NCBI GenBank assembly: GCA_033964015.1
Contig: CM066912.1
Coordinates: forward strand, 26,969,532 to 27,033,531
DNA from: Scolanthus callimorphus
Lineage: Eukaryota; Cnidaria; Anthozoa; Actiniaria; Edwardsiidae
Reading direction: 5' to 3'
Length of the DNA stretch: 64,000 bases
The notes under the pieces are model-generated. The model searched no databases and had not been told where the DNA came from. It worked only from the letters and a program-made list of their open reading frames with translations. Shown here piece by piece: positions 32,161 to 44,100 of the stretch (its first letter is position 1; each line of letters begins with the position of its first letter). A program made the translations under genes and the position numbers.

Positions 32161-35100
32161 CTAGAAGTTCTCGTCCCAGCCCGACAGGTCATCCGGGGGC
32201 ACATCCATGTCTTTAGAGTAGACATCAAAGTTAGAGTAATCGGTGTTGCTCTCCACCTGAGAAGAGTACGACAAGTCAAATATGTTCATATTTAGCCTCC
32301 CCCCACAGGCTTTCTTTGCCTCTTGTGTAGAGTACGCGGGAAGTGTTGGTTTGCCTTGTATGGGATTCCTGCACACCCTCGTTTTTGTGGGGTTCCTGTG
32401 GACTCTGTATGTACACGAAAGCTCTAGAAAAAAGCTCCAACCAAAAAAAAAAACAAGCCTCAAAACAACGTGCGCGCTTTTGCCACAGGAAGCCCGCCGA
32501 GTGTGAAGAGGGCGCTCAACCGCCCGTGCGCGCTCTTGCCACAGGAACCCCGCCGAGTGTGAAGAGGGCGCTCAACCGCCCGTGCGCGCCCAATAAAGAT
32601 ATTATTTAAAAAACGAAAACGAAAACCGGAAACAACGAGAACCTGTGGGCAGGCTAGTTCATATTCAGTCATAGTTACCCGCAAAGTAAAAAAAACCTTG
32701 GCACTCTTTTGAAAGGGAAAAAAACTTAAATGAGATATTCACCTTCGGTCTGATTGGTGGTTCCAGTGTTCTCTGTATAAGAGCTTGCCAATGGAAACCC
32801 TGAAACCATCTAAGGAAATACGGAAAAAAAAGTTACTAAACATTACCATACAAAAACTTGATATACACGATACGTTGTTGCGCAGAAAGTTGCTCATGAC
32901 TTCGAGTCATTCGGCAACGGACATTTTACACGAGACAACTTTTAGCGCAACAACAACTGGCAAGCTGCTGACGAATTTCACGGTCACCTCATCACAGACA
33001 GAAATGTTGCGCGGAAAGTTGTTGGACAGCTTTTCAGATATTCGTCATTTTGTGTTGCGAGTATTTAAAGTCAAAAACTCGCAACAGGTTGCCGAACGCA
33101 ATGTTGCGCGTAAAGTTGTCTTGTAAATCGCACAACAAGGATGCGCGGAAAGGTTTTGTTGCGAATTGTCCCGCTTTGCACGGAGACATGTTCTGCGCAT
33201 CGACGTGCTCTTTTTTTTTTCTCATTCTCGAACCCAGATCTCCTCGGCGCCTAACCTCGCGGGAACCGCTCTGGTGACAGCCACTGACGCATGCGCGAGA
33301 TTTGGTACAGATCCGCTGAGAGAAAGACCTTTCAGCGCATGCTCTAACGCCCAAAATCAGCCATTCAGCGAAGGCCCTGAAATGGATGTCCTCAGAGCCT
33401 CCCCTGCGAGCAGACGAGCCGGGGAGCTCTGGATACAAGAAGGTTTTTTTTCTCAGTCACTTTGCCTCGAGGAAAAACACACAGAACGTCATGGGGCAAG
33501 ACCATAGGTTCCTAAAAATAGACACTTTTATGCCGCTGATGGAAACTACACTAATACAAGATGCTCACTCTTAGTAATGACTCCTGGACTTACTTATGCT
33601 TCTTGATATCCCTGAGACCGTCCTTCTGGTACCCGAGCCTTTCCACTGGGTTGTCCTTGCAGAGTTTCTTGATCAAGTTCTGGGGATTCCGTCCAATCCG
33701 CCGTGGAAACTCGACCATGTCGAGACCGCGCAAGATAATGTTATAAGTCTTCATAGGGTCTGCCCCAGAGAATGGAGGGCTAAAGAGAGGTGAAAGTAGA
33801 TAATGTTTCTCTAACTTTTTATTGCTCCCTCGTTAGATCGATTTTCGAGAAAGCAGAATATATCAAACAGGAGACAGCGTGTTTCATCAGGATTTAAAAA
33901 AAAACACTGACAATTTCAAATAAAAAAAAAAACACTAAGAAATATCAAAATGTGTTGCATTCGAAAGAAGTTTTCGTAATCTTGCCTCCCAGCCCTCCAG
34001 CTTTTTCTAAATGTTTTGTTATCTCAATTAAGGGAGATATCATTTTAAGGTTCTTACCTCCCTGTGAGAAGCTCAAATATAAGTATCCCAAGCGACCAGT
34101 AATCAGCAGAAAGATCATGACCCTGAAAACACGACAAATGCAAACATAAAAGTCAGAGGGCCAAGGGCCCTAGGAACCGTTATTTTGCGTTTTTGGAGCT
34201 CAAACTAGTACTATATCCTCACTGGTCTCGCTGTGCTCATATAAGTTATGGGAAGGAGACCTGGCGAGCCCAGTGATTGCGGGAAAGATGAAGCTGAGGG
34301 TGGGTGGGCGGGAAAAGCGGGAAGCAGGAGAAGGGCTAGCCAGGACACGGGAGTACAACGAGATGAACACATGCCAATAGGGGTAGCCGGACGGTAGGCG
34401 CGCCTTGACTGCGCAAGGAGCAGCGAATCACCGATATGCTAATGAGTGCATTCCTTATATTCACACTAATGAGGCCAGTGAGGTTAGTGAAATGTTGCCT
34501 CTAACATCAACTTTATAATAATTGATTTACATTCTAGCCCGCGTATAAACGGTGCATTTTTGCCGATTGTGCGTTATTTATCGGGCACGCAAATGATTAT
34601 GGGAAGGGTGGAGCTCATACAGTCCACAATCCTTTGCGCACTTGACTACAAGCCCCACAATCCATTGCACACCAGGAACGGCCTTCGACTAAATTACGCT
34701 CCAAAACACAAAACAATTGTTCCTAAGGCCCTTAAAGTGGACAGAAGCTTTTTGTAGCCGAAGAGACTGGGAATAAGCACTAGACACGGCGCGCAATGAA
34801 TTGTGGGACATGGGTATCCCATAACTCTCTGCGCGCCCTATCCCACAAACCATTGCGCACCCTAGAAACCCCGTACGAGACTGGTGTTACCTTGTTTAGA
34901 ATAATCTCAGGGGCGACATATTCAGGAGTACCACAGAAAGTCCACGTCTTACGACCAAAACCGATCTTCTTGGCGAAACCAAAGTCGACCTGGTGAAATA
35001 TTCCATGAAGTAATTATTCAAAGACCATAAGTTGTTCAGAAATGTTTCGCACAACAATCACCCGTTAAACCCCCTTCTGCCTAGGGTTAAGGAAGCTTCT

Positions 35101-38100
35101 AGAAGGCTGAGAAGTGCTTCATGCACTCTGCCGAGAGTAAACACGGACGGTATAAGAACACATTTTTTAATAGACTTAGTTTTAGATATAATTTAGCAAT
35201 ATAGGGTGGGCTATCTGGGCTTGTATATATATATATATAGACTTTTTAGATATTTTTAGAATTTTAGAATTATATAATTGGGAATTGTTTGTAACGTTCA
35301 GTATGTTTTTTATTGAATGAAATAAGATTATTATTATTATTATTATTAAAACACACTTGTAAAAAAACATCAGACATAAAAATATTAATTTGATTATTCT
35401 ACTCTACTATATATACATTAAAAGGCTATAATAAATGAAAAGGATTCTAAAATTAAAGTCAGTTTTAAATTTTAATTTACAAGTTTCCTGCTTTTCGTGG
35501 AAGCCGTGTGTCATTGTAAAAGATTTGTGCAGCCAGATTTGCCGAAAGGTGGAGGCAAAGAATTCCTCCGCCCTGCTATACATCGAAAACGATAAACAGC
35601 TAAATGATCAGCTAAATCCAAACGACAGGCATCCAAGGGAGTGGAACTCATGACTTGGCTAAAGGTCAATCTTTGGGTTCTAAGTGATGTTAGCCTCCTC
35701 CGCAAGCATCTCTTCGCTCAAATCTCAAAGTATAAAGCGCGGGGTTGCTGTGCTGGGGTGAAAATGCGCGAGAAGACTATGTCTAGTCACAGGAAGCCTA
35801 AAACACGCCACAATTGCAAAACGGGAAAGAACCGAAAACACGAGACAATAGCACGCTGCGGAAGAGGCTATAATAATGTAATGAATGGTAGAGATGCCGT
35901 GTATGAATAGAAAGTAAAAGTAGAAAAGATAATATTTTTGGTATTGACTACCTACCACTTCACGTAACCGTTATTGTCCAATACAAATTTTCTGGCTGGT
36001 GAGAAGAAAAGGATAATAAGAAACAAAGAAGCAAATGAACGAACAGACAAACATGGGGGACACAGGGAATTTCCGAAGAGACCATCCATGGGAAAACTGA
36101 TTTTCCCAAGGCACACGCATGGGAAGTGTTCGGAATGGGGAGCTTGCAGGTGTTGCGTGACATTTTGAATTTTGATCCTAGCAAAATAAAAACACCATAT
36201 TAGAAAAGAGCTCACCGAAATGTGTGAAATCCTCAAATTTGAGGTGATTTTGACAAATAACACAGAAGTTATGAGCGTTGGAAGTTGGTTGTTTTCCTAT
36301 AGGTTTAATATTGTGGTGGGCAACAGTTGCCCACCACAACATTAAACGTATAGAGAAACAGCCTACTTCGGGCGTCAATAACTTTGCTAATATTTATCCA
36401 AATCAACTCAAATTTTCGGCTTTTTCTAATTTCGGCAAGCTCTTTTCAAATATAAATATGGTATTTTCATTTTGTTAGGATCAATATTCAAAATGTCACG
36501 CAACACCTGCAAACTCCCCATTAACATGGATACCAGTCATGGGAACTCCGAACACTTCACATTCTTTTACCATGGGAAATTTAGCCTTTCCCTTGGATGG
36601 GTTTCTGCAGGAATTTCCTGTGGGAGGTGTGCGACGATTTCGAATTTTCAATTTCTTACCTTGAGGTCTCTGTACACGATTCCTTTGGAGTGGAGATATT
36701 CGAAGGCTTCTACCACACAAGCAATACAGAATCGCGCTGTGGAGTCTTCAAATGTCCCGCTAACAAAACAACCAGCACATTTTACATTTGTCTAAATCAT
36801 TGATCTGCGTAGTGTCTTACGTGGAGCGTTTCTTAATATGGCTGAGTTTTTTCCATCGACATTATTGTCGCCATTTTTGGCAAGCCATGACACAAGTAAC
36901 CAACAACTTTTAAGAACTATAGCGAAAACAATAGGGCCGCGGAAAAAGTGGTCGTCTAGTGATGCTCACACTCGATTTTCTTATTGACCCAACAAAATGC
37001 TCGGACATATCTGGAAGACCTATTCGAATAGAATTCAGCACTGCAAACGAAGTATTTCGCTACAAAAACAGTGAAAAACAAACGTCAACCAATCAGAAGG
37101 CCAGGATTTGTTGACCAAGCCAATTAGTTTTTTTAGAAATTTTTAAAATTAAAAATTTACACAAGCATAACTCGAATTCCCGATAGCCGTTCACGCTATC
37201 GTTCCTAGATGGAGCACTACTTAAATATTTTGATAAAAAGTGAGAAATCAGGGGGAGGGGAGGGGAGGAAGAAATAAGTGGTTCTAACGCTAGCAATCAG
37301 GCTAACGTTTTTTGTCGCAAGGTAGCGGGTTCAATTCTAAGAAATGTGGTTACCAGTCTCTCAGTATAGTCCACAGTTCGCCGCCGAGACAGGCCTCCAG
37401 TAACATGTACACGTACTTCCGGTCCTTAAAGGTGCGATAGATCCTGGGATAGAGAGAAAGAGAGAGAAAAAAAAAATTTCAGAACTTGCTCGCCTCGGGC
37501 ATAGTTGAGGTCTCCCCCTAATAACTTTAAGGTCGCTGGCCGGCCGTAGAAAAGAAGTACGCGCCAGGAATAGCTTGGTTTGAGGTGGTCATCGATGACA
37601 CGAGTACATTAGTGATCTTTCATATTTGTAGCGTGCTCGCAGCGAGAAACAAACGCCATACTAGGTGCAACATTGCAGACTAGCCTTAACAACAAAGTGT
37701 AGACTGGCCTAATAACTGGTCTAGGTAGGCAGAACGTACTCGATAATGAAGGCGAATTAGTTTCCATCAGGATTCGTTTCTCGGAGTAGATGTGCTCCTG
37801 TTGTCTCGTCTCAAGGATGTGCTTTTTCTTCAGACATTTGAGTGCGTACGTCCGTTTGTCCTTGATATTCTGCACCTGAAAACCGCACGGGAAAGAGAAA
37901 CACACGGGATTTATTAACACAATTTGTCCGAGGACCGCAAATCCTGCACAGAGCGAGGCTCCAATCTAAGGCTCGAATCCCTCACTTTTTTTTTTTTTTT
38001 TTTGGGGGGGGGGGGGGGCTCCAATATTGTTGGTATTACTCCCATATTTTCTCTAATCATTAAGATTAAGAGAGAAAGGTACCTTTTAGGCCCTAAAACA

Positions 38101-41100
38101 GCGGCAAATACAAGACACATTAAAAATCTTAATGACAACTTGATGACAACACGACGGAAATTTCTTGTTGGGTATCTTTTAGGGTAAAAAAATGTTTGAG
38201 CCACACCCTTTTAGGGAGAAAACTAAAACATTCCCGACGATCATCCCCGACTAAAAAATATGGGAGTCCACCCCTCCCCCCCCCCCCCCCCACCCTCTAG
38301 TAAATGGTACAATCAGATTTCATGGAGTTTTTATATCACTTACCAGCTCGACTCGTCCAAATCCTCCTGTGCCCAGTGTAGCTATTAGGTCAAGGTCTTC
38401 CAAAGTCAGGTCAACGAACTCCTTAGAGACTTTTCTCACCTCTGTTCCGATGTCTGCGACGTCCAAACATCTACGAGAAGCGAAAATATATGGGGTATAG
38501 CCATACTGATGTTTTACAGTGACTTCCGATAACTAGCATCTCCAATGCACCATTCTGCAGGACTAATACTGCAGATCCGGTGCGCACTAGTGGCATAACG
38601 ACATAAGGACGTTGTTGCAACGAAAAACCGTGGGAAAATAACTGAAATCATCAATATTTTCCATGGATCATCATTAGATTACCTCACCAAAGCAATCTTA
38701 TCTTATTTTTGTGTATTCTAACTTTTTGAACCACTAAATGTTTGTTCGCGTGATATTTTTCTTATGTCGCAAGTGTGCACCAGGCTTTAGAAGCCGACTT
38801 CAAATGATGCATTGCTTTGTTATTGTTTAACTGATTCTGAACTACAAGCACAACAGACCCTTCGCTAAGGATATAACTGACTAATGAATGAGGCCGAGTT
38901 TAAGCGGGGAATACGAGACGCAACATCACTCAACTTGTCACGCAACATATTGCTGCGTTTGGGCGTCCAAAACAAGTTATTACTTCACTTTTCTGGACGA
39001 ATAACGTTACCAAAAATAATTTCGGCCGCGACGATCCTGCAGGGGAGCTATCCTGTTAACATACTCAAGAAAGTGTTGTCTATTTTATTTACGAATCAGC
39101 GCGGGCTGCCTGTGGTTTTTAAGTCTCGTCTCAGGCCCTTTGGCCGAGAAACCGAAAACGAAATGACGACCAAGAGCATGACGTTTCTCGGGCGTCTGCA
39201 AGTCTTAGTGAATTTTCCAGCTTTTTTCACTAAGATAAGAGGAACAATAGAGTCCTAAAGTGTGACGTCACAAATTGAAAAATTTCCAATTTCAGATTTT
39301 AGTCAACGGATAATGAAAGCCCAACTTCGAAGAACGTTGCATGCAAAAAATGAGGTGAATCTATTGAAACGCGACCGAGTGATTTGTTTAAAGAAAATTA
39401 TGTATTCAGCGGGGACATATCTCGGTCACGTTTCAACCGATTCACCTCATTTTTGGTGCGTAGCTTTCAATCGATATGCCGTTTCGAAATCAAGGAACAA
39501 ATATTGCTAAATCGAAAATTTTGTTTTTGTGACGTCATCACTTTAAGACTCTATACTTAAAGACCTTCCAAATAAGGTAAGGGGGATTTCCTAATAAGGA
39601 AGTTCTGCAAAATTACTTGTTCATATCCTTGCCCACCTTTTCGCCCCTCTCTCTTCATCCCCATAATCCCTTTCGCGGAGCTCATTAATGTTTCCAATAA
39701 CGGCCATGAATGCCCTGCCAAGTAAGGTAAGTAAGAATGGTTTATAATAATGCAATGGTACGGGATGGTTTCGCGCTTTTTCACATACGAAATCTGCTCT
39801 GTATTACAATGTTGTAGATAGAAAATGATACCAGTTGACTTGTTGTTCTCAAATGTACTAAATGTACTAGACTTGTTGTTCTCAAATGTACGATTTGTGT
39901 TGCATCGCCAAGCGTTTAAATACGATTCTATAAATGCCTGCCTCGGAACCAGGCGCGTTCTGAGTGATGTTCGAGACAAGAATGACTGGGAGCGAGCTGG
40001 TGCGAATTGCATCATGGGAAGGGCGAGAGGAAGATCGAGCTTTCCCGTGGTCCTTTGCGACGGTGCCCGAAACTTTCCGCGATGCATTGCGCGCCTCGAT
40101 ATTTTTACCTCTCGCGGATCGCCGCGGGTTTTTGCCCTTTTGGCACACCTGAGAGGCCTGGGTACGAGACAGATAAATGTTGCAATTGAGCATCAGGAAA
40201 TCTTGCCTGATGTAAAATGTAAACGGGGATGGACTTGTTTGGCAAACAATCTTTTGCGCCCCATGAGCTGAGATCAGCTGGTAGCAATGTCGCGAAAACT
40301 CGGAAGGCGGAGACCTTCTACTTACATTCTATCCACGACAAGGCATTCCACTCCATTCGTTTCGGCAATAACATTGGCTGTTCTGCGGTCTTCGCTAAAA
40401 GAGAAAGCGTGAGTTGAACCAGGAGCACCTCGGAGATACATCATCTTGGAATACTAGATTCGATCTTAAATATGAACGATAATCAGAGAGAACATTGCAC
40501 TTAGGCAAGTACTAGGCGTAAATTTAAAGACATAGCTGTTACCTTAAAAGCGCTTTCTCTCCAAAGTAGTCGCCTCTCTTGAGCAGTCGGATCTCTTTGG
40601 GTGCTGTGTGTCCCTCAATTCTCTGCGTAACTTTTGCCTTAAAAGAAACAACAGTTTGTAAATTCCCATACCTAGATACATATGTCGATACCTCGAGCCA
40701 TTTGTATTTGTATTGCGAGGATGTCCAAGACACTACCTTAGGGACCGTTCATTTTTACCAGGAAGGGGGGGGGGGGGGGGAGACATTCGGGTAAAACTTT
40801 GCATTGCCCCAATCTAGCCTGCTAGCCTCCCGCCCCCCACCCCCTCGTTTTGTCACTCGCCCCATTGTCACTCGGCCAAAAAAATCCAGATGGCGCTCGC
40901 GACTACGAACTCCGGGGTTTTCGCCGATAAAAACAGCCTCCAACGCCTGCTAGCAGGCTAGCCCCAATCAATTCCACCGACCCCCCCCCCCCCCCCCCCC
41001 CCCCCTTCTCCTGGTAAAAAATGAACGGTCCCTTAGCCTGCACAACAGCCAGCGTCAGCTTATTTAGCCTCTCCTTCCCCAAAGAGACCACACTTTCCAA

Positions 41101-44100
41101 ACCTCTTTACCAATAAAATTAATTTGTGAATCTAACATTGGTGATAATTTAGATGCCTGCTAGTTCAGCTACCGACCCTTGAAATTGTAGGTCGTTACTA
41201 GGGTACCCACTCCCGGAATTCCAGGCTACTCTATAAATTTATTTATAGGCTCCCACCACGCTCAAGGACAAAACACCCTGGTCGACAGCGTTGCGGATTT
41301 TAAGAACGTACCGCGCCTTTGGTGATGATGTAGAACGTGTCTCCCCGTTCATTCTCGCGAATGACGTAGTCACCGGCGTGATAAAAGTCCTAAGGATTAA
41401 TAAAACATAAAGGGATGAGTTTCCTTCACTAATCAGAGCACACTTTCTTCTTCAAGTTCCACAAAAACTCAGTGCGAGAACAAATATCCTCAAACTCATA
41501 AATAACTCATCAAGCTTAAACAAAGACAATCATAAGCATGAAGGCGATATGGATACACGGTCTTTATTTCCGTAGATGTTTGAGATTCCTTCTTTCCCTC
41601 GACATTCAATGATTTGTTTGAGAAGCTATATGAAACGTCGTCAGTATTTTTCAATCAGATTTCCAAACACCTCGAAGACGCTCGGCTTTGCTTCGTTTTT
41701 TTTTTCAACCCACTTCTCTGTCTTTGAAATCCTCTGATGAAACACGCTGTCTCGTGCTGATATATTACATCAGAGAAATAATTATTTCAAATGCTTACCA
41801 CTTCTAAAACGTCTACAAGTTTCGATAAATGGGCGTTCGGTAGGTTCTTCAGTAGGGGTACACTGAAATAAAGGTTTGATGCGTTAAACATGTAATAAAG
41901 CAGATTTCGTATGACTGTGAGAAGTGTCGCGCCGTGTCGCGGCACGAAACCTGGCCTGCTGTAGATACGGAATGAAATCGCGTAGTCGCGGCACGGTCAC
42001 GGTCGCGGTCGCGGTCGCGGTCGCGGTCGCGGTCGCGGTCGCGGTCGCGGTCGCGGTCGCGGTCGCGGTCGCGGTCGCGGTCGCGGTCACGGTCACGGTC
42101 ACGGTCACGGTCACGGTCACGGTCACGGTCACGGTCACGGTCACGGTCACGGTCGCGGCGCGGCACAACTTTGTCGCGGCACTTTTCACACTCATACGAA
42201 ATCTACTCTAACACTTACTTAAAGCTTGATTTGCTTCTTCACCGCGGGTGAGAGAGATAAGTACTCCAAAACAAAACGACAACTTTCCTATTGCAGGAGC
42301 GTAGCCAGGGGGAGGTTCCAGGGGTTCCGGAACCCCCCTCTCCCGCAGCGGAACCCCCTCGCCTCTGTTCTGGACCGACTTATTACTAAAATTGTAAATA
42401 TTTAATAGACAACAAATAAAAGCTCCAATAAAATGTAGCAAATTCTTCAAACGCTAGCTTTTCCCCGAGATCTATGTGGAGTTTTTTTATTTTTGAATTT
42501 TGGAACCCCCCCTCTCATAAGTGCTGGCTACGCCCCTGTATTGGTTAAGGGCTTGGACCTTGGTTTAGTCGATTCGATGTTTCTTCAGTTTGTATTTTTT
42601 TAAGGTCACTTCGCACGTTATATCCTGATAAAAAATGGTCGCCAAGTTGACTGACTATTGGTCCTATAGAAAGGTTGTTATATCAAATTTAGCGCCTGGT
42701 GGCGGCGGAAAAAAGAAGTATCCAGATATCAATATCTAGTAAACTGGCGACTGTATTAAACGCAACTCCCCGTCGCCATCCCAAGTGTAGTATTCGGGAC
42801 GAAATAGATTGTAGAACGTGAAGTTACTTTTCTACGGATAAAACGGGTGGAGAACCCGAGCCAAGGCCTCCAGAATCTGAACCCAAGTAAAAGCGTTTTG
42901 AACCCGAGTAACGGCCTCTGAACCCAAGCAAAAGCCCTTTGAACCCTAGTAAAAGCCATCTGAACCCGAGCAAAAGCACTCTCAACACGGGCAAAAGCCC
43001 TCTGAAACTAAGCAAAAGCCTCTAAACTTTCACGGTGACGTCACAAAACCTTGACGCCAAGCCACTAAAACGACTGTCTTTTTGTCTCTGAATAATACAC
43101 ACTGCTGATTCAACCGCCATTTTGACGGCATAGCAACATACCAAGTCGGAGAAGCATCCATTTCCATCGGCTGATTTAGAGAACATAGAGCAACTTTCTC
43201 GATTGAATTTGGTATTAAAATCAAATCTGAAACTTTGTTTTTAGAGATTTCTAAATGTAATTCGTCTTCTAATATCGAACGATAACAACAACAAAGGAGT
43301 GGCTGACAAGGGCTCTTTAATTTCGCGCTCTTGCTGGACGATTGTCTTCTAGCTAACCTCTTAAGAAAGGCAATGTGTTCTGCTTGTCGTATCATTCCAG
43401 TCCGCATCATGATAATCTGAAAGATCTTTCGGTCAATTTTCCAGATCTTGGCAGGGTCCATGGCTGCAATACACACAGATTAATGCATCAAATATCAATT
43501 TATTTCTTCGGAGAATCAGCTGCACTGTTAAATCAGCTGTACTGTTAAACTGCTGTTAAAGAGCCTGTGTCAGCCGCCATTTTGACAGCATAGCAACATA
43601 CCAAGTCGGATAAGCATATTCCATTTCTATCGGGTGATTTAGATAATATAGAGTGATGTTCTCGATTGAATTTGGTAAATCAAATCTGTAATTTTGTTTT
43701 TGGATGTTTATCAAGAGATTTCTACAAGTAATTTCGTCTTCTAAAATCGAACGAAAACAATAAGAAAGGAGTGGCTGACACAGGCTCCTTAATGAATCGC
43801 TTGGACTAACATTTTGATGCCATGGCAACTAGTTAGAAGGAATTTTGACAAGCATGATAGTATAATCACTCAAGACACTATAAGAAATTCGGCACGATGA
43901 TTAGTCAATAACAAAGGAGTGGCTGACACAGGCTCCTTAATGAATCGCTTGGACTGCCAGTCCATTTGATGCCATGGCAGTTGCATGTGAAAATAGGGAC
44001 GAAAGTGTATAAATAAAGCGATTAGCACGACTGTATTCCTACCTTTGACGGTAGCAGTTCGTCGGCAGTTGTAAAGAATAGCAAGTTCTCCAAACAACAT

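Larger units (their letters stand above)
32161..38470 (-). other. prkg: PKG catalytic half (exons 10-19)
   Basis: Exon 10 carries the glycine loop [10 protein letters not shown]. Exon 11 carries the ATP-anchoring Lys in [10 protein letters not shown]. Exons 12-13 have [13 protein letters not shown] and VYRDLK (catalytic loop). Exon 14 should supply the rest of the catalytic loop (PEN), but its 40 nt are two short of the expected 42. Exon 15 has [11 protein letters not shown] and the activation loop [14 protein letters not shown]. Exons 16-17 hold the C-lobe ([17 protein letters not shown]). Exons 18-19 are the AGC C-tail, ending [12 protein letters not shown]. Confidence 0.9.

Noticed and set aside
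31721..32164. 147-codon plus-strand ORF downstream of the PKG stop
   Set aside because: Lies antisense to the probable PKG 3-prime UTR and last exon; sequence has no recognisable family.
35641..35910. 89-codon ORF between PKG exons 14 and 15
   Set aside because: Basic, low-information translation without homology and antisense to the kinase gene.
38884..39258. 124-codon plus-strand ORF in PKG intron 9
   Set aside because: No domain, no splice logic, antisense to the gene and ending in a MITE.
41849..42211. Long Asp-Arg, Val-Ala and Thr-Val dipeptide ORFs
   Set aside because: All frames are open because the DNA is a hexanucleotide repeat without stops; no start context, splice context or flanking domain supports a protein.
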